Assembly: GCA_020650975.1 (NCBI GenBank) | Contig: JAIPMN010147482.1 | Span: 1 to 38,639 of the forward strand | Length of the DNA: 38,639 nucleotides | Direction of reading: 5' to 3' | From: Apostichopus californicus | Lineage: Eukaryota; Echinodermata; Holothuroidea; Aspidochirotida; Stichopodidae | Part shown: positions 31,314-38,639 of the stretch, piece by piece | Position numbering within the stretch: position 1 is the stretch's first letter | How the letters are laid out: the number at the start of each line of letters is the position of its first letter | Made by a program: the position numbers and the translations under genes | The notes under the pieces: generated by a model | What the model saw: only the letters and a program-made list of their open reading frames with translations | What the model was told of the DNA's origin: nothing | Database searches by the model: none

Positions 31314-32677
31314 CATTTAGGTTGACCTCGATATCATCGAGGCTTTTTCATTGGAAGTCTATTGTCTTCCCTTTGTCCATAGCAAGAAGAATCCTAGACA
31401 CCATTACAAGTTGGAGTGTCTGTTCTGGAAGCCTGTAGTAGTTTCTATGGATATTAATATGATGTCCCATGAAGGTTGCAAGAATATGTAGCTCTTTGTT
31501 CTGCAGGTTGAAGATTTGGGACATAGTACCAATCTGTTTCCTCAGTCTTCTTGATGTAACATCCTTAGGATGGGATAAACCGAAATCTACTGACAATTTT
31601 GGAATGCAATCTGGCCCACGAATAGGGTGATGAGAAGGAAAAAAATGTGGAAAAGAAGTAAATGTTCGATTTAGTAACATCAATTTCCTTTTTTTGTATC
31701 AAAGAGCTTTGCCATGTTTGCATACAAGCTTCCATTCATTTAGCTTCGAACTATGCGTCCTCGCTTTCTAGCCTCTTCAGTTTGTTACACAAATTTCTTT
31801 CCCACTTACTGAGACATTTTAAGAGTTCTTCGTTATGTGTTTGAAAATGCATCAACATGCAACCTCTCGACTTCTCCTCCTGTTGAACAAGATCAGTTGG
31901 CAGAAAGTGACTTTGGCAAGAGTGAACCATGCGTCACTATGAAAAGGCAAAATGTGAAGCTTTGCGGAATTTTCCTTTGCAACTTCTTTAAGATGGCAGT
32001 TCAGTTTCAAAACATCTTCAACAAGGGGAAGCAACTGGGGCTTGTTCCACTTTCGCTTTTCCAAAGTTGCTAAAGCATGGTGAGACACCTCCCTTAAATC
32101 ATTTCAGGTTGCACAGATCTTCAAATGCCTGAATGACTCTCCTTTCACAATTACTGCAATAGCCTTCATAGTATTACCTTCAAGGCCAGTGATGGTACAG
32201 CAAACAGCTTCTTGACAGAATGAAAGCCAGCAATTCATGAACAGCCTGCACAACAGCACCAAAACGTTGCGGGCAAATGGCATCCCTCAGTGATTTAACT
32301 TTATGTGGGTAAGTTTGCTTGAGTTTCAACAACAGACGTCCAACTTACCTCATTTTCTGCGAGCAGTAATGATTTGTAAGCAGTTCCGTGAATTTCATCA
32401 ACAGCTTTAACCGAATTTTTAGAATGAGTTAGTCTTGTCTCACAGCGACACCAATTGCATCATTGTTCATAGCTTGATCTTGCATAGCTGCTCGTCCCTG
32501 TATCCTTCATGTGGCTTTAGTTGCTTCGGGCTTTAACTTCAATGCGTGGCAGCACTTTTGATGTTTCCACAAATCTTAGCGAATGAAATACCCCAAGCAA
32601 TGCTCGGAAGGTAAATAGTCAGTGATTTCCTCCGAATTCTTCTGTCTGCTGAGAGCTATGGCCCCTTCTTTTTCATT
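31314..32677 (-). pseudogene. Copy B: second finger and tyrosine-recombinase-like core
   Basis: In order on the minus strand: 'NEKEGAIALS', then 'DYLPSEHCLGYFIR' and 'DLWKHQKCC' (second finger, one Cys now Ser), then 'LTNHYCSQKMR' and 'GRLLLKLKQTYPHKVKSLRD' with one TAA between, then 'ICPQRFGAVVQAVHEL'. 32088..31852 gives 'LATLEKRKWNKPQLLPLVED' and 'LILFNRRRSREVA', a candidate Arg-I block. A decayed 'LKCLSKWERNLCNKL' hairpin region follows. 31683..31348 gives 'RRLRKQIGTMSQ' (Arg codon 31542-31540), 'FMGHHINIHRNYYRLP' (His 31464-31462, Tyr 31440-31435) and 'FQ*KSLDDIEVN'. The exon ends at donor AAATG|GTAAGT (31314, phase 1). This is an R...K...R..H...Y order as in tyrosine recombinases, inferred only. 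Confidence 0.62.
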
Positions 32678-33524
32678 TCAATGTTTACGTTCCAAATGTC
32701 TAGGCAATTTAGCAAAACTCTTTTCACAGTATATGCAGAAATTGTGTCTATCCCAAACTCTCTTATGCTTTCTGTTTCTTGATGTTAAGACAGTCATAGA
32801 AGTTGCTGAAGTTGCTGAAGTTTCCATTTCCATCCTTCTTTTCTTAGTTAGGATACTTGAGTGGGACCTCACTTTCTTACATTTCAACGTTTCTTCTTTC
32901 CGTCATGAACCTGGTTGGTGTGGGTTCGTCATAGGCACTGCTGGACTGCTCATCAGTGGTTTGACTACAATTTTAAACTGATTCACTCTGTCCATTTGCA
33001 GAGGTATGTGCAACCGTATGTTGTCCCAGAACTCTTGTTTGCATGGGCTCGTCATCAGAAATGCTGGAACTGCTGTCTTTCTCATCATCAGATGGAATGT
33101 AGGCAGAGCCATCAGATTCTGTGTATGATGCACTCATTATGTTAGAAGTGATATATGCACTCTGAACAGGTATATAAGAAGTGGAATGTCCTCTACTTCC
33201 TAAATGTGGGTAGAAAACGATTTGTCTCACAGCAACATTCGGTTCATGAACCACCTGAATATGGAACAATGTCTTCCTCCCTGATAGGTCTGAAACGCTT
33301 TCTTGAAAACCAGGAAATTTGTGTAACAACTTTGACTTTGCTTGTGTTAGAGTCTGAAGCAAACAGATCTTAATCTGTATCTGAGCAGACATTTAATTTC
33401 CAGAAAGGAATGGAACGGATGAACATTCTTCATGGTCAGCCTTTTGATCATCTGAATATTCGAAAGGGTTCATATCTGAATCGCATTGGCATTTGCTACC
33501 TAGGCACTCTTCTTCTGATGATTC
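32678..33524 (-). pseudogene. Copy B: acidic leader and C2H2-like finger
   Basis: After the acceptor at 33525 the frame encodes an acidic, Ser-rich leader ('ESSEEEC', 'DSDMNPFEYSDDQ'), then a TAA, then 139 more codons (33392..32973) with 'SDGSAYIPSDDEKDSSSS'. A shift leads to 32887..32678, where 'FCIYCEKSFAKLPRHLERKH' forms a C-X2-C-X9-H-X4-H finger. The copy A leader is expanded by tandem repeats; this one is not. Confidence 0.65.
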
Positions 33525-34141
33525 CTAAATGTAGAAGAGGCATTAAGTAATGACCAATTTAATAATATTTGCAGTAACCATACATGTGCATGCTTTTTGG
33601 ACAATGTAGTTTTAGATGAGGAAAAACATCAACAATGGCCAATATCTTATGTGGTCAGCACAGTCACTTGTGTTATCTTCAGCCCTTTCACAACAAGTAA
33701 CAATTTAGAGTAGTTCCCTGGTTTTAACTAACTTAGCATAAGTGACCGGGAGGTCTCTAATTTTGGGCAGCTAGGCCTACGCATTTTAGCAACACATTTG
33801 ATTGAAACTTCACATTTCAATAACCAAATGTGTTTGAATGACATAACAGTTAGACTCTGGAGTTAATGGGCAGCATAAGCTTAGGCCCTTTCCTAACGTT
33901 TGACTTATGAACAGCTATCGTAGGCTAACGATACTATCAAGTGTCATCATCAGTATAGCCTAGGCCTTAACAATGCATGCATGCATCAAGGCAATGTCAT
34001 GAGTGCTAAAGACCGCTTCGATGTAGTCTAACGTTTAGCATAACTGTTAAATATAACTTTCAGTAAGTTACCGTTATCTTGTACAAGGGCATACAATTAT
34101 TTCTTTTACAAATTGTTGTGTTTATTTAGTTGAATACTCAC
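33525..34141 (-). other. Putative first intron of copy B
   Basis: Bounded by GTGAGT (34141) and a TTCTACATTTAG acceptor (33525). It contains several TAGGCCTA-like words near 33770 and 33957 and no coding stretch. Confidence 0.45.
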
Positions 34142-34200
34142 CATTTTGTCTGGTACGTACATATGTCACGTGACAACGTTAACGCGGCAATCTGAACATT
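34142..34200 (-). CDS. Copy B: first exon (start codon at the splice donor)
   Basis: The minus strand reads ACAAAATG|GTGAGT. The ATG (34144-34142) is the last codon of the exon, and joining to the acceptor at 33524 (ACATTTAG|GAA) keeps phase 0, giving an acidic start M-ESSEEEC. The 5' limit is unknown. I chose this start because donor, phase and acidic composition all agree. Confidence 0.55.
34165..34174. promoter_or_regulatory. Palindromic E-box GTCACGTGAC
   Basis: A perfect 10-base palindrome containing CACGTG, about 20 bases upstream of the copy B start codon. CACGTG is the site of USF/MYC/MITF-type bHLH factors. Its placement suggests a promoter or 5' untranslated element of copy B. Confidence 0.4.
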
Positions 34201-34635
34201 AATGATGTGTGAAAAAAGGAGGGCGTGCTTTACAATTTACCGTGATGATAGATACATTCAATGTATAGTGTGACACTTTTTGCACAACTTTCTATCTCAA
34301 CGAGGACCGCCGTTAAATAGACTAGTATGGTATATGCCTATGTAAGGGATACGATACAACGGTTTTCTTCAGAGGACCGGCTTTTTGGGCCTCTGTCGAA
34401 AAAAGGCCTCTGTTGGCGGGCGTGTATTCATATGCTGGTCCTCTCTAAGACATGAATACAAGTGCACACACACATACACACGCAATCACCATCGCATACA
34501 TTCCTTTTACCTTCGGGCAAGGAATCAAAAACCCATACAGTTGAGTGATTGCATTTTTCGTTGATAGACATCACTAATCAAATTCTTAAGTGCGTCAATC
34601 ATGAGCCCACCATGCTATACGTAATGGGGTAATGG
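34201..34635. other. No gene seen between copy B and the integrase-like gene
   Basis: Contains a CpG-rich patch at 34300-34440 with GGCCTCTG repeated around a short A-run, and a (CA)n run near 34460-34480. Confidence 0.5.
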
Positions 34636-36465
34636 GTGTTTTTTCCTTCTGTTTTTAAAACAACAACAACAACGCCTGATTTGTGCTTGACGTTAGACTT
34701 CCCTGTTACATCTGAAAATTCACAGCCAAATGATGCTCACAGTGTTATTCCTCCCTCATCAGTGTCTGAAAAGGAAAAAAAACTTAAAGAAGAAATCATG
34801 TTCTGTATAGAGGTGTCAGCAATTGTTTGTCAAGTGGAAAAGTCATTGACTGTATTTCACTCATGTTTCCACTTTACACAGATGGCTTCTAACTTGTAAG
34901 ACAGCATTTTTAGTGTTGCATTTTCTACTGCTTCAGGGGATAGTTCATTGCATGCCACCTCCAGTACGAAGATATGAACCAGATGTCAATGTCTTCCTGA
35001 ATTCCCTGCTGCGCTTTTACAGACAGGCAGTGAATACAAATGGTACAAACTTGAAAGACATTGTACACAATCATCGACATGGCAACGAGTTCTTGGATTC
35101 TGTGCAAATGCTTGCGAAGCAAGCCGAGGACTGGTTAGTCCATTTCTATGTTTTTTGCTGAGCTGTAACTTAGGATTCAGTTAGGAAAAGATAGCCGAAC
35201 TTCTACCAATTTTAGCCCGTTCAATACGACATGAATTAGGCATGCCAGTGATTCAAACCACCGTAACATTTCAGATGATGACCTTCACATGGAGGTCTGT
35301 GACATTTTAGATGTGGACAGACACTGATGCGGGGAGCTTTGGTGGCCAAAGGCTGGAGGGTCCAAGTATTTAGGATTAGGGAAAGTCTGCAGAGAGTGGA
35401 TGATATTGGCGTTGCAATGAGGATACATTACATTCTTCAATGAACATATATTGTTCCATCTCCAAGCTTTCTCTGGTAAGTACATAAACGATGATGCAAA
35501 TAGAAAACATTCATGCTATATAGTCATCCAATCTTTCTGAATGTAGTATGCTGGCAAGTACGTTTTTCTCCAAATATTATACAGTCATACTGTCATTGAA
35601 TAATGTATTTGAAATGTCCTAAATTCCAGCCTCTTTTCCATTCTCTTATGTTGGTTGGTGTACCTTTTTTGTACGTATTTAAAAGCCAACTGTTTTATCC
35701 CATACAGGTTTATCAGACTGCAGTACTAGGTATCTTGTAAAGCAATTTGTCATATTCTTAAATCACACAGTTTGTAACCAGGTCAAGTCTGGTAGATACT
35801 GCAAAACACTTGTCAGATGTCAAATCTTAAAAGTCCCTCACAATTCCTATGCACGTGTACTAAAAATTATTTGAATGCTAGTGTTGAAACGTTGCGTTAG
35901 GCTACCTATTAGTTCACAAGACAGTCTCTTTTTATTCAAGTATGGATAGAACAACTTATCATGTTTCAGTCTCTATTTAAGTGCTCTTGTCCAATCCAAA
36001 ATGGCTCAGCATTAAACATTTTCATATAGCCTACGTCGATGTTATTATGCTTATACCTGGGTCAAACTGAGTCTTGTGAAAGTTGACAAGTTACTTTGCT
36101 AAAATGTAATTGTATACTAGATTAAATGGGATAGATTATAAATGGTATAGACCATCAGTATCTTAATCAATATTCATACTTCTAATGTTTTGTCTTTTAT
36201 TTGTCCAAGCACATTGACGGCAAGCATCAATTTATTAACCCATGGCGCTTTGTGATACACGGCTGTTTAGGTGGGTTCTCTAGGACAGTTGTGTTTCTAC
36301 ATTGGTACACAGACAATAGGACTGCAACATTGCTTGTGTTATTTGAGAGAGCAGTGGCAGAGTATGATCTTCCTTTAAATAAGATAAAATGGATCACCCA
36401 CAAATCACAACCGTGCAGTCGTACAAATTTAAATAAGTGCACATTAAAGGTTAAAGAGTCATAAC
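34636..36465 (+). pseudogene. Integrase-core (rve-like) gene with intron, truncated
   Basis: Exon-like blocks on the plus strand are: 34660-34840 (Ser/Pro then Lys/Glu-rich); 34937-35145 after acceptor TACTGCTTCAG ('VNVFLNSLLRFYRQAV', 'DIVHNHRHGNEFLDSVQML'); and 35275-35475 over shifted frames, including 'ISDDDLHMEVCDIL', 'RIRESLQRVDDIGVAMR' and 'VPSPSFLW', ending at donor CTGG|GTAAGT-like. After acceptor TTGTCCAAG, 36210-36465 reads 'HIDGKHQFINPWRFVIHG' and 'GGFSRTVVFLHWYTDNRTAT'. This is the start of a DDE integrase core found in many fish and invertebrate proteins that read WHIDGNHKLI...GFSR. The Asp of HIDG is the first catalytic residue. The second Asp and the Glu are missing because the frame ends soon after. 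The integrase assignment rests on the last exon. Confidence 0.65.
36210..36465 (+). pseudogene. Last visible exon of the integrase-like gene
   Basis: Begins at acceptor TTGTCCAAG|CAC and encodes H-I-D-G, the 'RFVIHG..GGFSR' strands and the 'FERAVAEYDLP' helix. It then departs from the family at 'LNKIKW', where relatives continue to the second Asp ('SD.G.EN'). The stop is at about 36463. Confidence 0.7.
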
Positions 36466-36688
36466 ATGGTTAAAAACGTGTATTTATTCTCGACTCATGT
36501 GCAGCGTCATTTTGTTCCGCGTCAGGAACTGAAGTTACGTTTTTTGCTCACTTTGTTGAAGTAAACAAACTTCGCTCAGACAAACTTTTCACGCTGAGAA
36601 CCACTCATATGCACGCAACCTAGCACGAAGGAAACAAGTTTGAAAAGTTAGTTTCCTAGTTCGAGAGATTTTAGTAAAAGTCGCCATT

Positions 36689-36871
36689 ATGCCTGAATGT
36701 CGGGCCTATTGCTGTACAAACCGTCAGGGAACAGGAGAGGCGAAAGGAAAACGTTTTTCGTTATTCCGGACGGGAAGAATCCGGCCAAAAAAAAAATTGG
36801 CACAGAGGTGGTTGCACAACCTTGGCACTGGTCATAATGTAGATAAATTCACTTTCGGGAACACTTTCTGA
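36689..36871 (+). pseudogene. THAP-domain start, truncated
   Basis: ATG at 36689 in a good context (GCCATTATGC). The protein opens 'MPECRAYCCTNR', the C-x2-4-C of a THAP zinc finger, with 'KGKRFSLFR', 'RPKKKLAQRWLHNLG' and 'FTFGNTF' following the family order (conserved Trp in RWL present). Relatives then have a C-S-D/E-H-F motif giving the last Cys and His. Here a frameshift leaves 'SEH' in the next frame and the Cys is lost. THAP fingers bind DNA in P-element-like transposases and in host transcription factors. No further exon is recognised, so which of the two this was is unknown. Confidence 0.75.
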
Positions 36872-37334
36872 ACATCAGTGCGACAAATGAGCGCGCCAGT
36901 GCATCGAAATCGCGTCATAGCGGCTTACCAGAAACACTGCTTATCCATATTTAAAATGACAGCACAGGGCAGAATTACTTTTGCTCCAAATTAAAATATG
37001 TCATTGACTTAAATTTTAAAACAAGAAAGCAAAGTGCATTCTTGCATTGCATTTCTGGTTACTAAAGAATACAGCCTACCTATTTCGTTTATTTCAGCAT
37101 TACACCTACTTGAAACCTTTCATGATATACAGGCCAAATGTACACAGTGCACTAGGTTTAATGCCATCCATTGAGAATACTTGAGAAATTACTCATGTCC
37201 ACAGTAGTTATGTTATTGGTATTAGCCCGCTATCCTAACTGCTATAGACCAAAACTGATATTAGCCGATAGCGCCCAATGCTAGTCGTCTTGTTCATACA
37301 AAACTGTAATGACATTCCTTCAGTTTGTATCCAG
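36872..37334. other. No gene seen
   Basis: Between the THAP start and the OB-like exon; no supported coding stretch. Confidence 0.5.
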
Positions 37335-37559
37335 GATGAGACAGCAAAGCAAGTTCTAGTTCGAGGAAAACCGTCTTGTGTCCGTAACATTCTCACAAAG
37401 GGTAAAAAAGACGAACTGGAGGTCGGTCTTTGGCGGACATCAGCAGAAAGTGAAGCTACATTGGGTGATTGGGTACAAATTAGCAACGTCGTTCTTAACG
37501 AAGCTAATGCATACAATCCACAGCCATTTGTTGCAACGACACAAACCACCAAACCTACT
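37335..37559 (+). CDS. OB-fold-like exon, unknown protein
   Basis: 225 bases, exactly 75 codons, phase 0 at both ends, between a good acceptor (TTTGTATCCAG) and a donor (ACT|GTAAGT). It encodes 'QVLVRGKPSCVRNILTKGK', 'LEVGLWRTSAES' and 'LGDWVQISNVVLNE', a run of short strands with Gly-Asp before the third, the layout expected of an OB-fold nucleic-acid-binding module. It matches the block at 12048-12237 (-) position by position. Open with no stops. The family is unnamed to me; a role in binding nucleic acid is only an inference. Confidence 0.5.
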
Positions 37560-37565
37560 GTAAGT

Positions 37566-38639
37566 CAGTGGCGGCGGAAGACAATTTTAGGGGGGGGGGC
37601 GGATATCGAAGTCACTATCTAAGCGTAGCGCCACCATCGGTTGGCGCGGAGCGTACTAAAAAAAATTGGGTAAAATAGACCCCTCAGATCGCAGGAAATC
37701 GCTATTTCCGACCCCTAATAGTGTTTTCGTGCACTAAATATTTTTATGTCTTAGGGTCTAAAAATTTACAGATTTAATAAAATATTAGCTTGCGTACAAA
37801 TATATTTATGATCGTTTTTCAGCCATGCAGTGTAGATTACACTTAGCGGCGAACACTTCGCAAAATAGTGTTGATTCTCTGCTGAACAGCTAACATACAT
37901 AGCAGTGAATATTGACTGAGTCATTTGGCTGTCACTTAAATTGGCATTTTCGTTTAGTCCAGTCGCAGTCTCACTATTCATCTAGAAGTCAGGAAACTAG
38001 CAATACAGCCACTACTTGTATTTTCCAAATATACTGACTCGTGTTTCCTTCTTTTTGACGAAGTTTGCGCACAACTCAAGGGCATCTAGTCGATCCAGAA
38101 CAGACTGGTGAACATGGGCAAGCGCAACTGCATTAAGTCGCACCTGTCCCATTGTGGAACGTAACCAAGTTTTCATTCTTCGGAGCGTGCTAAATGACCT
38201 TTCACATTCAGCAGATGAAACTGGTCGGACCAACAGTAGCTTAACCAGACAGGAAAGGTTTGGCAAGAGAGCTTTCACTTCCAGTGAAGCATCACGCAGG
38301 GCTGTGACGCATTCGTGAAAACTAGTTACTGTCCATTTTTTTCGGAAAACTGCAAGTTCCGATTGAAGGGCCGTCCCGTCGAGCTCTGGGTACTTGCTTA
38401 TTTACTCGTTAATATTTCCCGTCAGTAAGCAGTCTTGCAGGTCACAGTACGCTTTGAGGCCGGGCTTGGACTCATCGAAACGAGTCTTCAGTTGATTGAT
38501 GGCAGTATCATAGGCCTCCATGAAGATTGCCCGGTAGTACTCTATTGGTGATGCATATGTGGTGCTGTTTCTATTTCCACCGAGTCGGCCAGGTACTCTC
38601 CTTTGCCTTGGCATCTGTATGGGCCGCAGCTCCAAATCA
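37566..38639 (-). mobile_element. hAT DNA transposon, left part only
   Basis: Starts with CAGTGGCGGCGGAAG and a G10 run (37590-37599), a terminal-repeat style common in hAT elements with ZMYM1/TTF-type transposases (CAGTGGCGG...GGGGGG). The transposase C-terminus follows on the minus strand and runs off the window. The 8 bases before it (37558-37565, CTGTAAGT) would be the target-site duplication; the other copy lies outside the window. The insertion point is within the splice donor of the exon ending at 37559. Confidence 0.75.
38012..38639 (-). pseudogene. hAT transposase C-terminal region, one internal stop, partial
   Basis: A single minus-strand frame enters from the right edge and runs to a stop at 38012, interrupted only by a TAA at 38404..38402. 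Upstream of that stop is 'YYRAIFMEAYDTAINQLKTRF'-like sequence. Downstream is the hAT dimerisation motif 'PVSSAECERSFSTLRRMKTW' followed by 'LRSTMGQVRLNAVALAHVHQ'. This is the classic C-terminal signature of hAT transposases of the ZMYM1-like type. The catalytic N-terminal part is outside the window. With only one stop this copy is less decayed than the hAT at 23561. Confidence 0.85.

Larger units (their letters stand above)
28929..34144 (-). pseudogene. Copy B: acidic / C2H2 / tyrosine-recombinase-like / SANT-like gene, disabled
   Basis: Read on the minus strand the gene has a tiny first exon ending ATG|GTGAGT (34144-34142), a main exon 33524-31314, a small acidic exon starting at 30958, and a C-terminal exon 29145-28929. 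It has the same domain order as copy A: acidic leader, C2H2 finger, second C-terminal-type finger, helical region, recombinase-like core, acidic exon, and 'KRAWT' exon. The core is more complete than in copy A, with 'NRRR..EV', 'RRLRKQIGTMSQ' and 'FMGHHINIHRNYYRLP' readable. Many frameshifts and several stops (for example within 'QKMR*VGRLLL', and 'FQ*KSLDDIEV') make it a pseudogene. The family is known to me only as unnamed proteins; function unassigned. Confidence 0.78.

Noticed and set aside
1..38639. tRNA, rRNA or CRISPR arrays
   Set aside because: No cloverleaf with proper T-arm, no rRNA-like conserved blocks and no short regular repeat-spacer arrays were seen.

Overview
The window is eukaryotic, animal-type DNA from a transposon-rich genome. 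It is AT-rich, genes are broken into exons with GT...AG junctions, and there are no bacterial operons, ribosome-binding sites or CRISPR. The mix of Ty3/gypsy, hAT, a non-LTR fragment, THAP and BED fingers, a 'HIDG'-type integrase gene, and many TAGGCCTA-like words suggests an aquatic invertebrate. An echinoderm or other invertebrate deuterostome is my best guess, but it is only a guess. I see no clearly intact host gene; nearly every coding stretch carries stops, frameshifts or missing parts.

Layout. 1-215: short repeat with ATTAGTC/GACTAAT palindromes. 1310-1565: non-LTR reverse transcriptase fragment (-). 2348-9196: nearly full-length but multiply frameshifted Ty3/gypsy LTR retrotransposon (-), its 5' LTR shortened by about 11 bp. 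9204-9240: scrap of the gene family described below. 11188-13028: three exon-like blocks (-), one with an OB-fold-like pattern. 13136-13306: TTAA-flanked MITE candidate. 14.1-14.58 kb: AT-rich imperfect palindromes. 16178-19560: copy A of an unusual gene family (-). 21224-22133: exon-like blocks including the start of a SET domain (-). 22850-23560: tandem array. 23561-26517: decayed hAT element with BED finger (+). 28600-28975: 124-bp tandem repeat. 28929-34144: copy B of the unusual family (-). 34636-36465: broken integrase-core gene (+). 36689-36871: THAP domain start (+). 37335-37559: OB-like exon (+), whose splice donor is abutted by an hAT element (37566 to the right edge, coding on -).

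The most interesting system is the pair of related genes A and B. Each encodes, in order, an acidic Ser/Asp/Glu-rich leader, a C2H2-like finger (C-X2-C-X9-H), a second C-X2-C finger of the 'DYLP..C' type, a long helical region whose end carries tyrosine-recombinase-like motifs (NRRR..EV; a basic hairpin ending in TVPVL; LRK; MGH; YYRLP), a small acidic exon, and a C-terminal exon with a SANT-like 'W.T.E' motif and an 'AEP.L..R.W..IK' tail. The main exon ends at the same place and phase in both copies, with a splice donor. They therefore look like DNA-level duplicates of a spliced gene, not processed retrocopies. A third scrap of the family sits against the truncated LTR. Both copies are disabled. 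The tyrosine-recombinase assignment is my inference from motif order and needs a profile or structure search.

Many breaks, in the retrotransposon above all, are single-base frameshifts in otherwise well-kept protein sequence. Some may be assembly errors rather than decay.
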